From contig NC_133184.1 of assembly GCF_049306965.1 (NCBI RefSeq), positions 835,001 to 899,000 of the forward strand: a stretch of 64,000 nt of DNA, written 5' to 3'. Origin of the DNA: Danio rerio. Taxonomy: Eukaryota; Chordata; Actinopteri; Cypriniformes; Danionidae. Shown in pieces: positions 10,165 to 21,008 of the stretch. Numbering within the stretch: position 1 is the stretch's first letter; every line of letters starts with the position of its first letter. Made by a program: the position numbers and the translations under genes. Below the pieces are notes generated by a model that made no database searches, had not been told where the DNA came from, and worked only from the letters and a program-made list of their open reading frames with translations.

Positions 10165-11075
10165 CATATGGAACGCCTTTAGGGCGGAGCTATCAGTCCA
10201 CTTGGGCGGGGCTATCAGAAATTTTGGATGGGGCTATCAGTCATTTAAGGCGAGACTATTAGTCATTTAGGGCAGAGCTATAAGTCCATTAGGGTGGGGG
10301 TATCAGTCATTTAGGACAGGGGCTATCAGTAAATTTGGGTGAGGCTATCAGTCATTTAAGGCCGGACTATTAGTCATTTATGGCGTGGCTATCATTCATT
10401 CAGGGTAGTACTGTCAGTCATTTAGGGCGTGGCTGTCAGTCATTTAGGGCGAAGCTATAAGTCATTTAGGGTGGGGCTACCAGTCATTTAGGACAGAGTT
10501 GTCAGTCATTTAGGGCGTGGCTGTCAGTCATTTAGGGCGGAGCTATAAGTCATTTAGGGCAGAGCTATAACTCCATTAGGGTGGGGCTATCAGTCATTTA
10601 GGACAGAGTTATCAGTCATTTAGGGTGTGGCTAAAAGTCCATTAGGGAGGGGCTATCAGTCATTTAGGACAGAGTTATCAGTCATTTGGGGTGTGGCTAT
10701 CAGTAATTTTGGGTGGGGCTGTCAGTCATTTAAAGCCGGACTATTAGTCATTTAGGGCGTGGTTATCATTCATTCAGGGTGGGACTGTCAGTCATTTAGG
10801 GCAGAGCTATGTCATTTAGGGTGGGGCTACCAGTCATTTAGGGCAGAGCTATAAGTCCATTAGGGTGGGGCTGTCAGTCATTTAAGGCCGGACTATTAGT
10901 CATTTAGGGCGTGGCTATCATTCATTCAGGGTGGGACTGTCAGTCATTTAGGGCAGAGCTATGTCATTTAGGGTGGGGCTACCAGTCCTTTAGGGTGAAA
11001 CTATAAATCCATTAGGGCGGGGCTACCAGTCATTTAGCAAAGAGCTATCAGTAATTTAGGGTGAGCTATACGTTT
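10165..11075. repeat. Degenerate minisatellite, about 22-24 bp unit
   Basis: Roughly 35-40 imperfect units related to GGGCGGGGCTATCAGTCATTTA are arranged head to tail, with higher-order blocks (compare 10720-10800 with 10860-10970). It lies about 270 bp past the 3' end of lectin gene 2. There are no unique spacers, so it is not a CRISPR array. Confidence 0.85.
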
Positions 11076-11341
11076 TTTAAAACTTGACATTTTTTCCAAA
11101 CTAAAGCAAGAGGGGCGTGGCTAAGAATATTGTGGCGGAAGCATCAAACTGACATCATCAGAGAAGGAGCCAATCCAAACTCAGAAGCAGACGCTCAAAC
11201 TGAAGATTACAGTCTTATTGTAATGGACTAACTTGTACACATTATTCGCTCACCTAAAGAAGACCAATGTGCATTAGCAAAATAAACATTGTAAATTTTG
11301 ATTTCACACACACTTTGAAATCGGATAAAGGCACATACCTT

Positions 11342-12073
11342 CTACTGACAAAGAAAGTTGAGACTCTCCTCACAGTCTCTGGCCATCCAAACCCTTGTCT
11401 GCCTGTGCACGGCTCCACAGCGCAGGTTCACAGCAGGACATGAGGGTTGACCCGTCACCGGCCAGACCGTATGGTCCAGATCATCACCACTGATCCATCT
11501 CCAATCTCCTGCTAGGAAGCGCAGACCCGTCCACACATACTCAGTCTGAGCCTGGCTGATTCCCTGTAGAGCAGAGTTTACCCTGAGCTGTGAGCTCAGA
11601 CTTGCCAGATCATTGTAATGCTGTCTACAGTGTTCCAGAGCTCCTTCCCAAGTCTTAGTTTCTGGCATCAGTACAGACTTGGTCATACAGAAGAATCTTT
11701 GTTTTTTATTGCATTTTTCATCATGCATTTTCTTATGATCTTTGTGTAGAAAGGCACAGTCTTCATGTTGTCCATCTGGTTGTTCGCTATCCCAGTCGAT
11801 TTGTGTCGCGATTTCATCTCTTGACCACTTCCAGACTCCGTATTCATTGTAGAGTCCGACCCAGGCGTCAGACGTTTGATTAACTGCATCATCCAGAAAC
11901 TGCTGTTTCTCGCTGTCGTTGATGAAGGTGGAGAGGTCGTTATAGTTGGTTTGGCAGTGTTGTTTAGCATCACTCCATGATTTCTCATCATCCACAAAGA
12001 AATGTTGCTTGCTGAGAGCAGAGGAGAGCGTGTAGAGCTCTGTGAGGAGCAGCACAGCGAGTGTCGTCTTCAT
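11342..12073 (-). CDS. Secreted tandem C-type lectin domain protein, paralogue 2
   Basis: This is an intronless 243-residue frame. It starts MKTTLAVLLL, two residues shorter than the paralogues, with a signal peptide of about 19 residues followed by two C-type lectin domains. Domain 1 carries QPD in a WDSEQPDG context, the motif associated in this superfamily with galactose-type specificity. The usual WND is absent (HDEKC occupies the region), so binding is uncertain. Domain 2 has the WTGLRFLAGDWRW core and ends LNFLCQ followed directly by TAG. The sequence after the stop reads AAG|GTATGT, a good splice donor, suggesting a 3'UTR intron. Presumably secreted. Confidence 0.88.
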   Translation of the reverse strand: MKTTLAVLLLTELYTLSSALSKQHFFVDDEKSWSDAKQHCQTNYNDLSTFINDSEKQQFLDDAVNQTSDAWVGLYNEYGVWKWSRDEIATQIDWDSEQPDGQHEDCAFLHKDHKKMHDEKCNKKQRFFCMTKSVLMPETKTWEGALEHCRQHYNDLASLSSQLRVNSALQGISQAQTEYVWTGLRFLAGDWRWISGDDLDHTVWPVTGQPSCPAVNLRCGAVHRQTRVWMARDCEESLNFLCQ

Positions 12074-12215
12074 CTTCGGTCAGTGTTTTATTTTCAGTGC
12101 TCAGCTCAAGTTGAAGACTGAATTTACTCTCTCCGGACTCTCGCTTACTTAAACTCACTTGCAGCCAATCGCTGAAGAGGGTGACAGTGAGTCCAATCAC
12201 AGCACACCTTTACAC
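12074..12215 (-). promoter_or_regulatory. Conserved proximal promoter of lectin paralogue 2
   Basis: Same layout as in the two sister genes: CCAAT pentamer on the plus strand at 12175-12179 and a TTTAAGTA stretch on the gene strand near 12147-12154. It is more diverged than the nearly identical blocks of paralogues 1 and 3. Confidence 0.55.
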
Positions 12216-12960
12216 ACAGACACAACAGTGGACAGGTAAATCTGGCATTAAGAACATTTGAGGAAGCACTGGCCAGTTTGAATATAGTCTCAGATTTGGT
12301 TCTCATAACAAACCAATACAAGTGGTGTTTTGTTTGACTATACCCTTCAAAATCACCATCACAATATATGTTCACCAAGTCACCATCTGACTTGCAGGTT
12401 GATTGTGTATTGCATATCTAAAGGGATAGTTTTTCCCAAATACAAAAATGCAAATTAAATCCGGCAAAGCAAATCGTGAAATCTTTATCTAGCCAAACCA
12501 GCTGGCAGAGATTTGCCTTTACAAGCAGTGGCGCAGAAAGAAAACATTTACTCACCATCCTCTGTGGTAGCCAGATCTACAGACACTGACCTGACAGACT
12601 CATCACATCTGAGTTCCCCAGGGCTCTATTTTGGCCTCGTTGTTGTTTTCCATTTACTGTATAAGCTCACTCTTGGATTGATTTTAGTAAATCCGGGCTG
12701 TATTTTTATTGGTACACATATGACACTGGACAAATGGACTGCCTCAAGGCCTTTTTGACAGAGGTGAAGGTCTGGGTGTCATCATATTCTTTAATACTTA
12801 ATCAACCCATCTGATTTTGCAAATGTGGCCTTGGGTGAGATGACGGTATGTGCCAAACCATTATCTGTGTCAAATCATTTATTTCTGATGAGCCTAAAGT
12901 TTGACCATCAAATAAACTCAGTGTTAAGAACCTGCGTCTTCCAACTATGGTTACTTTCCA
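12216..12960. other. no gene seen
   Basis: Short frames only. No recognised repeat and no supported exon. Confidence 0.4.
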
Positions 12961-12961
12961 A

Positions 12962-13885
12962 AGCAACGTATGGTTGAGTTTAGGGTTGGGGTAGGTGTAA
13001 ATGTAGATGTTCATAACTGTGAGGCTTGGGTTTAGGGTTGAAGTTGATGTAGATATTAATAACTGTGAGGGTTGGGTTTAGGGTAAGTGTAGACATTAAT
13101 AACTGGATTGATTGGGTTTAGGGTTGGAGTAGATGTAGTCAATAATAATTGTGAGGGTTGGGTTTTGGGTAAGTGTAGACATTACTAACTGGATTGGTTG
13201 GGTTTAGGGTTTGGGTAAGTGTAGATGTTCATAACTGTGAAGGTTGGGTTTAGGGTTTGAGTAGATGTAGACAATAATAATTGTGAGGGTTGGGTTTAGG
13301 GTTTTGATAGGTGTTGATGGTAATAACTGATGGTTGGGTTTAGGGTTGGGGTAGGTGTAGATGTTTATAACTGTGAAGGTTGGGTTTAGGTTTTAACTGC
13401 TTTGATTGGGTTGAGGATTGAGGTAGGTGTAGACATAATATCTGTTTTGGTTGGGTTTAGGTTTGGGGTAGATGTATATGTTAATAACTGTGAGGTTTAG
13501 GTTTCAGGTAAGGATAGACATTAATAACTGCTTTGGTTGGCTTTAGTAATGGGGAAGGTGTAGACCAGTGGTCACCAAACTTGTTCCTGGAGGGCCGGTG
13601 TCCTGCAGAATTTAGCTCCAACCCTAATTAAACACACCTAAACAAGCTTATCAAGCTCTTACTTGGTATACTTGAAACATCCAGGCAGGTGTGTTGAGGC
13701 AAGATGGAGCTAAACCCTGCAGGGACACCAGCCCTCAAGGACCAGGATTGGTGACCCCTGCTGTAGACATTAATAATGGTGATTGTTGGGTTTAAACTTG
13801 GGGAAGATGTAGATGTTAATAACTGTGAGGGTTGGTTTAGGGTTTGTGTAGGTGTAGACATTGACATCTGTGAAGGTTGGGTTGA
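12962..13885. repeat. Degenerate minisatellite with GGGTTTAGGGTT core, interrupted
   Basis: Units of about 45-60 bp follow the pattern 'gggtttagggttgggg-taggtgtaga-ttaataactgtgagg'. The array is split by a 195-bp hAT-like MITE (13566-13760) and resumes after it. The TTTAGGG-like core is not a run of the vertebrate telomere hexamer. Confidence 0.8.
13566..13760. mobile_element. hAT-like MITE inserted in the minisatellite
   Basis: Termini CAGTGGTCACC and GGTGACCCCTG form inverted repeats. Flanking octamers GTGTAGAC (13558-13565) and CTGTAGAC (13761-13768) differ at one base. A close relative is at 35350-35543. No coding capacity. Confidence 0.8.
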
Positions 13886-14560
13886 AGTTAGTCCTTTGAG
13901 CAAGAAACTGAACCCACAACAGCTCCTCGGGCTATGCAGCACTGCTCTGGGTGTGCTGTGTGTGCACGTGGATGGGTTAAATGCGAAGTACAAATTTCGA
14001 GTGTGGGTCACCATACTCGGCCACGTCACATCTTTCACATGCCAGATTCATTTCACAATCACATGACTACCAGATTCTGTAAAAACAGGAGGTAAAGTAC
14101 TTTTTATTTATTATTCAAAGATGTGAATATCAGACAAAAAGGAGTCCCAAAAAACAGAAATATTTAATCATCGTCCATATCACTGTTTACGTTACATTAC
14201 GTTACCAAGGCATTGACTGACACATTAGGATAGGTTAGGATAAACTTTATTTGTCCCCGAGAGGAAATTTGTCTTGGGGAAAAATGTGCTACAACATTGC
14301 TCTAAACAGACAGTAAAAATAAATCAAACTAAACAGTTAAGAACAAACATTAGTATACCTCCAAGTCCCATTATCTGAGCTCTGCTTCTCATAGTTTTAC
14401 CCACCATATTTGCTGATTATATCCTGTCCTAATATTTATATACTGATATTTATTTCCTGATTTTATCCTATCCTATCCGAACTTTGCAATTAGAAAATTA
14501 TAAAACACATGCAAAGTGCCGAAAGCTGATTAATGGTGGGTGTTCTCTGTGCCTGATCAG
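13886..14560. other. no gene seen; possible repeat fragments
   Basis: Contains a stretch at 14225-14280 ('ataaactttatttgtcccc') resembling the end of an interspersed repeat. The frame at 13628-14038 is largely MITE and minisatellite. No supported gene. Confidence 0.4.
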
Positions 14561-14757
14561 CTTGTAATAAATTGGGTCTTATATTTTTAACTCATTTTAA
14601 TTTGTTTTTAATAATTTTTATTGTCTGCATTTTATGTTCCTAAACTTGTCTTGTTTATTCTTGTTTATGTAAAGCACTTTAAATTGCCACTGTGTATGAA
14701 ATGTGCTATATAAATAAACTTGCCTTTGCCTTGCCTTGCCCTGCCATATCCTTTAAT
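14561..14757 (+). mobile_element. Probable LINE 3' tail
   Basis: The segment 'tgtaaagcactttaaattgc' followed by 'ctatataaataaacttgcc' and short TGCC-like reiterations resembles the 3' end of a fish LINE. The clade is not assigned. Truncated at the left. Confidence 0.5.
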
Positions 14758-15245
14758 ATTGCACCATCATACGCTTGTGATCCCTGATGTGTGTGTGTGT
14801 TCAGTTCAATTCAAGTTAATTTGTGAAGTGCTTTTCACAAATTAATAATTATCATTCCAAAGCATTAAGCCTCATGTGTTGTGGATGATTGGATGACTCT
14901 GCTGCTTTTTACAAGTGAAAGTTCTCCAAAGTTCAGCAGATTGCTACATTACACACACTAGGCAAATACACATCTGCTGTAAGATAATACATCAGCTATT
15001 TTCCTTGCAAACATTTCTATTCCTCCCTTGTTTTGTTTCAAAGGAAAACGATTTGCTTTGAATGAATGAATGAATGTAAATGATGTGCCATCACACCTGA
15101 CATCACAAACGCAAACGCAAAGTCTCCAGTTTCCCATCAAACCAATAAAGATGTGTTGTGGTAGATCAGTCAGCGCACAACCAGAGTCTGGAAGAGTATC
15201 TTTATTGAACTTAGGCCTGTTGAATCTGCTTGATGTACAGACATA

Positions 15246-15740
15246 CGGTGGAAGTCAGAAATAATAGCCATCCTGAATTATTAGCCCCTCCTGTAGATTT
15301 TACCCCCATTTCTTTTTAACGGAGAGCAGATTTGATTATCACATTTCTGCACATTATAGTTTTAATAACTAATTTTTGCCATGATGACAGCACATAATAT
15401 TAGACTAGATATTCTTCAAGACACTAGTATTCAGCTTAAAGTGACATGTAAAGGCTTCACTAGGGTAATCAGGGTAAAGTTAGGGTAATTAGGCAAGGCA
15501 TTGTATAACAGTGGTTTGTTCTGGAGACAATCTAACAGTAATATTGCTGAAGGGGCGAATAATATTGACCTAAAAATGGCTTTAAAACAATTAAACCCCA
15601 AAGAATGGAGAGGAACAATGAGGATGAATATTGCAGTGGCATTACAAGGACAAAGATTGGCTGCAGATTTAAAGAGATCAGGGCTGTTTTTGCATGCTTT
15701 ATTAGAGAGGCGAGTAGCTGTTTGGATATTATATTTCTAA
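15246..15740 (+). mobile_element. Tc1/mariner-type MITE (CAGTTGAAGTC family), right end lost
   Basis: It starts CGGTGGAAGTCAG after a TA. Its interior ('gccatgatgacagcacataa', 'gacactagtattcagcttaa') matches 47503-48012 in reverse complement. No matching right terminus was found, and the right boundary given is approximate. Confidence 0.65.
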
Positions 15741-15849
15741 CATAAAGTCTACATCATTACAGCATCTAAAAACATCTCCCATACATCAGCTATTGAAGTC
15801 GACAACTCTGTGGCATCAGTATGTTGCTGTCATTCACAGAACAACAAAA

Positions 15850-16025
15850 TTCATTGAATTTACACATTTTTTAAGGTAACTGGTTGTAAACAGTTTAAAT
15901 AGGCCTTAATTTGTATTTAAGCAAATCTAATTTAGTAATATTAATCTTAATTTGTTTGTGTAAATTCAGCCCATATAAATTGTTTGCAACCACTTACCTT
16001 AAAAAACTTGAGTGAATCCAGAGCA
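15850..16025. mobile_element. Palindromic MITE, copy 1
   Basis: Arms contain TTTTTTAAGGTAACTGGTTG on the left and CAACCACTTACCTTAAAAAA on the right, around a short AT-rich centre. Related copies are at 16300-16440 and 19690-19855. Confidence 0.6.
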
Positions 16026-16299
16026 TCTTTTGTTTCAGTGGTGTTTTCAATAAGCGACCTCTAGTGCTGAGACGTGCATAGTGCGCCCTTAAATTCCCAT
16101 AGTGCATGTCTACATATAGGGAGTTTTGTTTCTTTGCACTTTTATTCTACTACAGTAATCTATAGTATAACTTGGAAAAACATTGATCATCATTCTGTAG
16201 ATATTCATGCAGCGAGGGTCTTCATACATGGTTTGCATGCTTACTTTTTATTATAAGGCACTGTAATCATCTTCATAAGAGTGTTGCATGCAGAACTGT

Positions 16300-16440
16300 T
16301 GCAAACTATTTATTTGTTGAATTTAAACAAACAAATTAAGTTTAATAATGTTTAACTTAATTTGTTTATATTCAACAAAAATAAATTGTTTACTACCACT
16401 TAACGTAAAAAATTAAGTAAATCCAAGAATTATCTCTGAA
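16300..16440. mobile_element. Palindromic MITE, copy 2 (diverged)
   Basis: Shares the 'aaactatttat' / 'ataaattgtttac' arms and the ACCACTTAACGTAAAAAATT end with the other two copies. The left end is incomplete. Confidence 0.5.
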
Positions 16441-16663
16441 TATGTTTTTTTCAGTGTAGTTTGAACAAATACATACATCAAACATACACTGTAAAAAATG
16501 TCGGGTTACACCCAATCGATTTGTGTTGAGGCAACATAAAGGAAGTTAACTTATTAAGTTAACTTATTAGTTTGTACAAATTTGATTCGATTAAACATAA
16601 AACAATTAAGATGTCGCTTCAAAAACCTTAAGACTTGTGTTGTTTCAGCTTGTTTTATATAGG

Positions 16664-16667
<4 letters not shown>

Positions 16668-16742
<75 letters not shown>
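16668..16742. repeat. (GT)n microsatellite
   Basis: About 37 GT units with one interruption (GTTTGT). Confidence 0.95.
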
Positions 16743-17205
16743 AGTATAGTGAAAAGAAACAAACCATCAGAAAACATTTTATTAGAAATCACTGCGAGCA
16801 TTATATTAATTCAACGTCTAATATAGATGCTTTAACGAGCAGATATTCTTTTGTTAAAGACTTTATAACTCTATAACTTTGTAAAACAATAAGTTGAAGC
16901 ATGATGAACAGAGAAAAACTGACATCACACTTTATACTCTTTAATTACATTCAATTACTTTTAATTAAATTAAATCTCTTCCTTTCAATGCTTTAGCAGC
17001 TGAAAATAATTCTACATTTATTAAATAAAAACACATATACAACTTACATAACATTGAGTGATACTATTGTATACAAACAAAGTATGCTTCGATTAATTAT
17101 ACATTTTCTGCTTCATTTGATATTATTCAGCTGCTGAAATATTATCGTCAGTTACATTTATAAAATTTATATGATTCTAGTTTATATGATACTATTGTAG
17201 ATGTC

Positions 17206-17265
17206 ATTCATTCATTCCTTTTTCCTCCGGCTTAGTCCCTTTATTCATCAGGGGTCGCCACTATT
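17206..17265 (-). mobile_element. DANA SINE tail fragment
   Basis: Only the terminal 60 bases are present (ATTCATTCCTTTTTCCTCCGG... to GGTCGCCAC). Confidence 0.65.
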
Positions 17266-17373
17266 AAACACATCACTTTTTACACTTCTTAACATCAAAA
17301 CCTTTTGGAGGAAAAATCAAGACACCAGAATGCATTTTCAAAAGCATAAATATATGGAAAACAACATCAGTCA

Positions 17374-17406
<33 letters not shown>

Positions 17407-17409
<3 letters not shown>

Positions 17410-17548
17410 AGCAATTTCACACTCGTAGCAGTGTGATATGGCTGTATATCGGCACTGATGGGAGGCGTGCGTGACAGAGTGCCTTAGTGCACCCACCAGT
17501 GCCGATATACAGCCATATCGCACAGCTACGAGTGTGAAATTGCGTTTA
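17407..17548. repeat. Long near-perfect hairpin (inverted repeat)
   Basis: The left arm GCAATTTCACACTCGTAGC continues to 'ggctgtatatcggcactg'. The right arm is its reverse complement, closing over a loop of about 30 bp. It directly follows a (TA)n tract (17380-17407). The downstream sequence to about 17830 ('ctatcagccaatcagattcg') may be the rest of the same element. It is probably a MITE. Confidence 0.7.
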
Positions 17549-17849
17549 TACAACAGTTTGACGGCATAATTGTGTATATAAAAACAAAATCAAACATGGA
17601 GAGTCTCAAAAACCCTTTTGTATGAGGAACTACTTTCTTCCGCGTTGGTTTCAAATCATAAGCTGACAGTTAAACAGCTGAGCAAGCATCTTTTACACTG
17701 TAGATCTGTAGTGTCTGCTTTACGCTGGCTGTATGTGGGCGGAGTAATACACAAAGGGTAAAGAGGCTGTACGAGTGCTGATATTACTTAAATATATTAC
17801 GGCTATCAGCCAATCAGATTCGAGAACCTGTATACTGTTTATATATACA

Positions 17850-18875
17850 CATACACACACATACATATATATAACCTCTTAAGGCCCAAGGTGTTTTTTA
17901 CATGCATTTTTAGTTCTCTTTGCTATTTCGGCTTTTTGGAACTTAATTAGTATAAAACCTAAGCATAATCTTTTGACATGATGTACTTTTAGAGAAAAAT
18001 TATGTTCATTAATGTGGACTTGATGTCCGAATTTCCATAAAACACAATAAAGTCACCTTGGTGTAATTGAATGAAGAACTCTTTATTTCTGCGCTGAACA
18101 CAGCAGTGTTTTCTTGACTGTTTTTTAATGCATTAATAACACAAACACACATATTTTAACATGTTTTGACCATCAGTAAAAACAATATCTTTCCCATTTT
18201 AGACAGTTAAAATAGTGTTTGGGACGTTTCATATGCTGCAAAACAGTTGCAGGATGACACGGTACATCTGCAACAAAATATCAGACATCTGAGCTAAAAT
18301 GTGCTGTCCCTGTATTTGTCCTCTAAGCCCGAGGAGGATATATAACAAATGTTTTTTTACAGTGCATGTAATATTTCATTAAAAGACAACTAGCCTCTAC
18401 CAGAACTAGTGAAAAGAGTACAGAAAAATTATACTCTGCTAGTAGTAAAACTAAAAATTGTAGTGCAGTTGACTAAAAATGTAGTGCAGTAGAGTAAAAG
18501 TGTCTGTCGTAAATATTACTCAAAGTAAGAGTAAAAATTAAACCTTTCAAAAGTACTCTAGAGTAGTGATGTGGATGCGTTTATATGCAATTTAAGCACG
18601 CGTGTGTAAACGTAACATTCTGTAGTGCATTTAGTCATGGTTTTAAGAGTTCACACTCAGCTGATGATTGATTGTAAACCATGTTTGGCATGCTGACCTG
18701 GGAGAGAGCCATGAGTTCATAAGATCCTCGAGCCCGGGGCTCCCTCCCATTTGCAGGGCGAGAGGGGAGTTTGATCTGGAGAAAAACAGATAGTGATCAC
18801 TCTTAAGAGATGACTACTGACTAGCAGCATGTCTATGGTGCTGATTTGGATTAGTCAATTCACTTAAGCTGCGTG
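17850..18875. other. no gene seen; possible degraded DNA element
   Basis: CCTCTTAAGGCCCAAGG near 17875 and CCTCTAAGCCCGAGG near 18321 are two similar motifs in direct orientation. I could not define an element from them. No coding features. Confidence 0.35.
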
Positions 18876-19037
18876 TTTTTGGATGGTGGGAGGAAACCCG
18901 GGAACCCGGGGGGAAACACACGTAAGCACGGGGAGAACGTGTAAACACAGAAACGTCGGCTGGCTTGGTAAGGACTAGAACCAGTGACGTTCTTGCTGTG
19001 AGGGAACAGTGCTAACCACTGGGCCACCGTGCCACCC
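18876..19037 (-). mobile_element. DANA-related SINE head fragment, diverged
   Basis: Contains 'gaggaaacccgggaacccgg', 'acggggagaacgtgtaaac' and the inverse of a SINE head ('gctaaccactgggccaccgt'). The tail half is missing. Confidence 0.65.
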
Positions 19038-19689
19038 ATCTAGGAAAGGAGGAGGAGTAGGGGTGGAAGGGGGGATTCTTCACAACAAAAATGGCTGTGA
19101 TATGGAGCTCAGGGTAGTTATAGTGGATTGGTCAATCATAAAATAAATAATGCAGGACCGGCTGTGATCAATCATAAGCACTTGATCCACTCCAAATTAG
19201 TTTATAAATAAACTTCACTTAGGGCTATTTGGCATTTTTAGTCATCATACAGTAAACATGCTTCATGTTCTCATCAGTGACATGCACCTAACAGTCTCTG
19301 GGTCAATGCATGTCAAAATTTTAGACGTCTTCTTGGACACTTTTAATTCTTCCGAATGGTTTGCTGCATTTATAAAGCGCCTATATTTTGAGATAGTTCA
19401 GTATGATGCAACTCAGTTTCTGTGTGTGATTTGATTGGACAGGATCCACAGCACTGACTATTCTACTTTAGCCAATTCCCAATGACAAGAAGAAAAAATA
19501 AAGTAGTGACTGCAAGCTGAAGGACGATAGTAGAGTAAAAGTACTAAAATACAGCACTAAAGGGAAAGTAACACGACTAAAACTACATAGTAAATTAATT
19601 TTGCTGATAAAACTACTCAATTACAGTTATCTGAGTATTTTTAGTTTTTACTTTACACCACTGACCAGAACACAGAGAAAAAGGGTTCA

Positions 19690-19855
19690 TTGGATTTGCT
19701 GTGGTGTTTTTAAGGTAAGTGTATGCAAACTATTTATATCGGCTGAATATTTAACTGATTATTACATTTAATTTGTTTAAATTCAGCCCGTATAAATAGT
19801 TTGCGACTGTTTGCCTTTAAAAATCATGTAAATCCATATTTTTTCAGTGCACCGA
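19690..19855. mobile_element. Palindromic MITE, copy 3
   Basis: Arms TTTTTAAGGTAAGTGTATGC on the left and TTGCGACTGTTTGCCTTTAAA on the right, around 'taatttgtttaaattcag'. It ends about 25 bp before the stop of lectin gene 3 and so probably forms part of its 3' flank. Confidence 0.6.
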
Positions 19856-19881
19856 TAATCAGGGCTTCTCCTGCCGTACCT

Positions 19882-20631
19882 CTACTGACACATAAAGTTG
19901 AGCTCCTCGGCACAGTCTCTGGGTGTCCATTGTCTAGTGTCATTATTCAGCGCTCCACACCGCAGGTTTACAGCAGGACATGAGGGTTGTCCAGTCGCAG
20001 GCCAGGCGGTGTAATCCAGATCATCTCCACTGACCCAGAACCAGTTTCCAGCAAGAAAGCGCAGACCCGTCCACACATACTCAGTCTGAGTCTGATTGAT
20101 TCTCTCTATAGCCGAATTCATCCTGTTCTCCGAGCTCAGACTCACCAGGTCACTGTAATGCTGTCTACAGTGTTCCAGAGCTCCTTCCCAAGTCTCATTC
20201 TGCTGCACCAGAACAAAACTCGTCATGCAGTAGAAGGGTCGCTTTAGAGAGCATTCATCAGAGGACAGTACAACATCTGACGGTGCATGCTTTACTGAAG
20301 CGCAGTGACCCCCGTTTGATTGATCTGGATTACTTTTCCAGTCCCAGCTGATTCCTGTGGCATTTTCATCTCCGGACCACTTCCAGACTCCGGACACTTT
20401 GTGAAGTCCAACCCAGGCAAAAAGAGGATAATGAGATGCAAAATCAAAAAACTGCTGTTTCTCAGTATTACTGGTGAAGGACGAGAGGTCGTGATAGTGT
20501 AGTCTGCAGTATAGTTGAGCATCATCCCACGATTTCTGCTCATTCACAAAGAAATGTTGCTTGCTGAGAGCAGAGGAGAGCGTGTAGAGCTCTATGAGGA
20601 GCAGCACAGCGAGCGTCGTCTTCATCTTCAC
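19882..20631 (-). CDS. Secreted tandem C-type lectin domain protein, paralogue 3
   Basis: This is an intronless 249-residue frame with signal peptide 1-21 and two C-type lectin domains. Domain 1 has NPD at the specificity position (in KSNPDQSNG) and a diverged region in place of WND. Domain 2 is very close to that of paralogue 1 (WEGALEHCRQHYSDL, WTGLRFLAGNWFW). It ends LNFMCQ then TAG, with AG|GTACGG just after, a possible splice donor for a 3'UTR intron. The signal peptide and promoter are nearly identical to paralogue 1 whereas domain 1 is only roughly half identical by eye. Ligand unknown. Confidence 0.88.
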   Translation of the reverse strand: MKMKTTLAVLLLIELYTLSSALSKQHFFVNEQKSWDDAQLYCRLHYHDLSSFTSNTEKQQFFDFASHYPLFAWVGLHKVSGVWKWSGDENATGISWDWKSNPDQSNGGHCASVKHAPSDVVLSSDECSLKRPFYCMTSFVLVQQNETWEGALEHCRQHYSDLVSLSSENRMNSAIERINQTQTEYVWTGLRFLAGNWFWVSGDDLDYTAWPATGQPSCPAVNLRCGALNNDTRQWTPRDCAEELNFMCQ

Positions 20632-20770
20632 TCAGAGTTTTATTTTCAGTGCTCAGCTCAAGTTGAAGTCTGAACCGCACATCACTGACGCTCGCTTACT
20701 TAAACTCACATGCAGCCAATCACTGAAGAGAGTGACAATGCAGTGACCAATCACAGCACACCTTAACAGA
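20632..20770 (-). promoter_or_regulatory. Conserved proximal promoter of lectin paralogue 3
   Basis: Almost base-for-base the same as 3048-3195. CCAAT is on the plus strand at 20716-20720 and a second CCAAT about 30 bp further upstream of the gene. TTTAAGTA is on the gene strand near 20697-20704. Confidence 0.6.
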
Positions 20771-20902
20771 CACACACAACCAATCAGGTGCGTTTAACCA
20801 ACCGAATAAACCAATGGAAAAGAATCTGTAGGCAAATAAAACAGAACATAGAAGCACATGTGGAAATCTATAGCCACACAAGAACATATAGAGTTAATAT
20901 GT

Positions 20903-21008
<106 letters not shown>

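Noticed and set aside
10165-11075. CRISPR-like array
   Set aside because: Units are contiguous and degenerate with no unique spacers, in a vertebrate genome.
12962-13885. Interstitial telomere array
   Set aside because: The core is GGGTTTAGGGTT inside a 45-60 bp unit, not consecutive TTAGGG hexamers.
13628-14038. 136-codon minus-strand frame
   Set aside because: It spans minisatellite and MITE sequence, and the composition follows the repeat unit.
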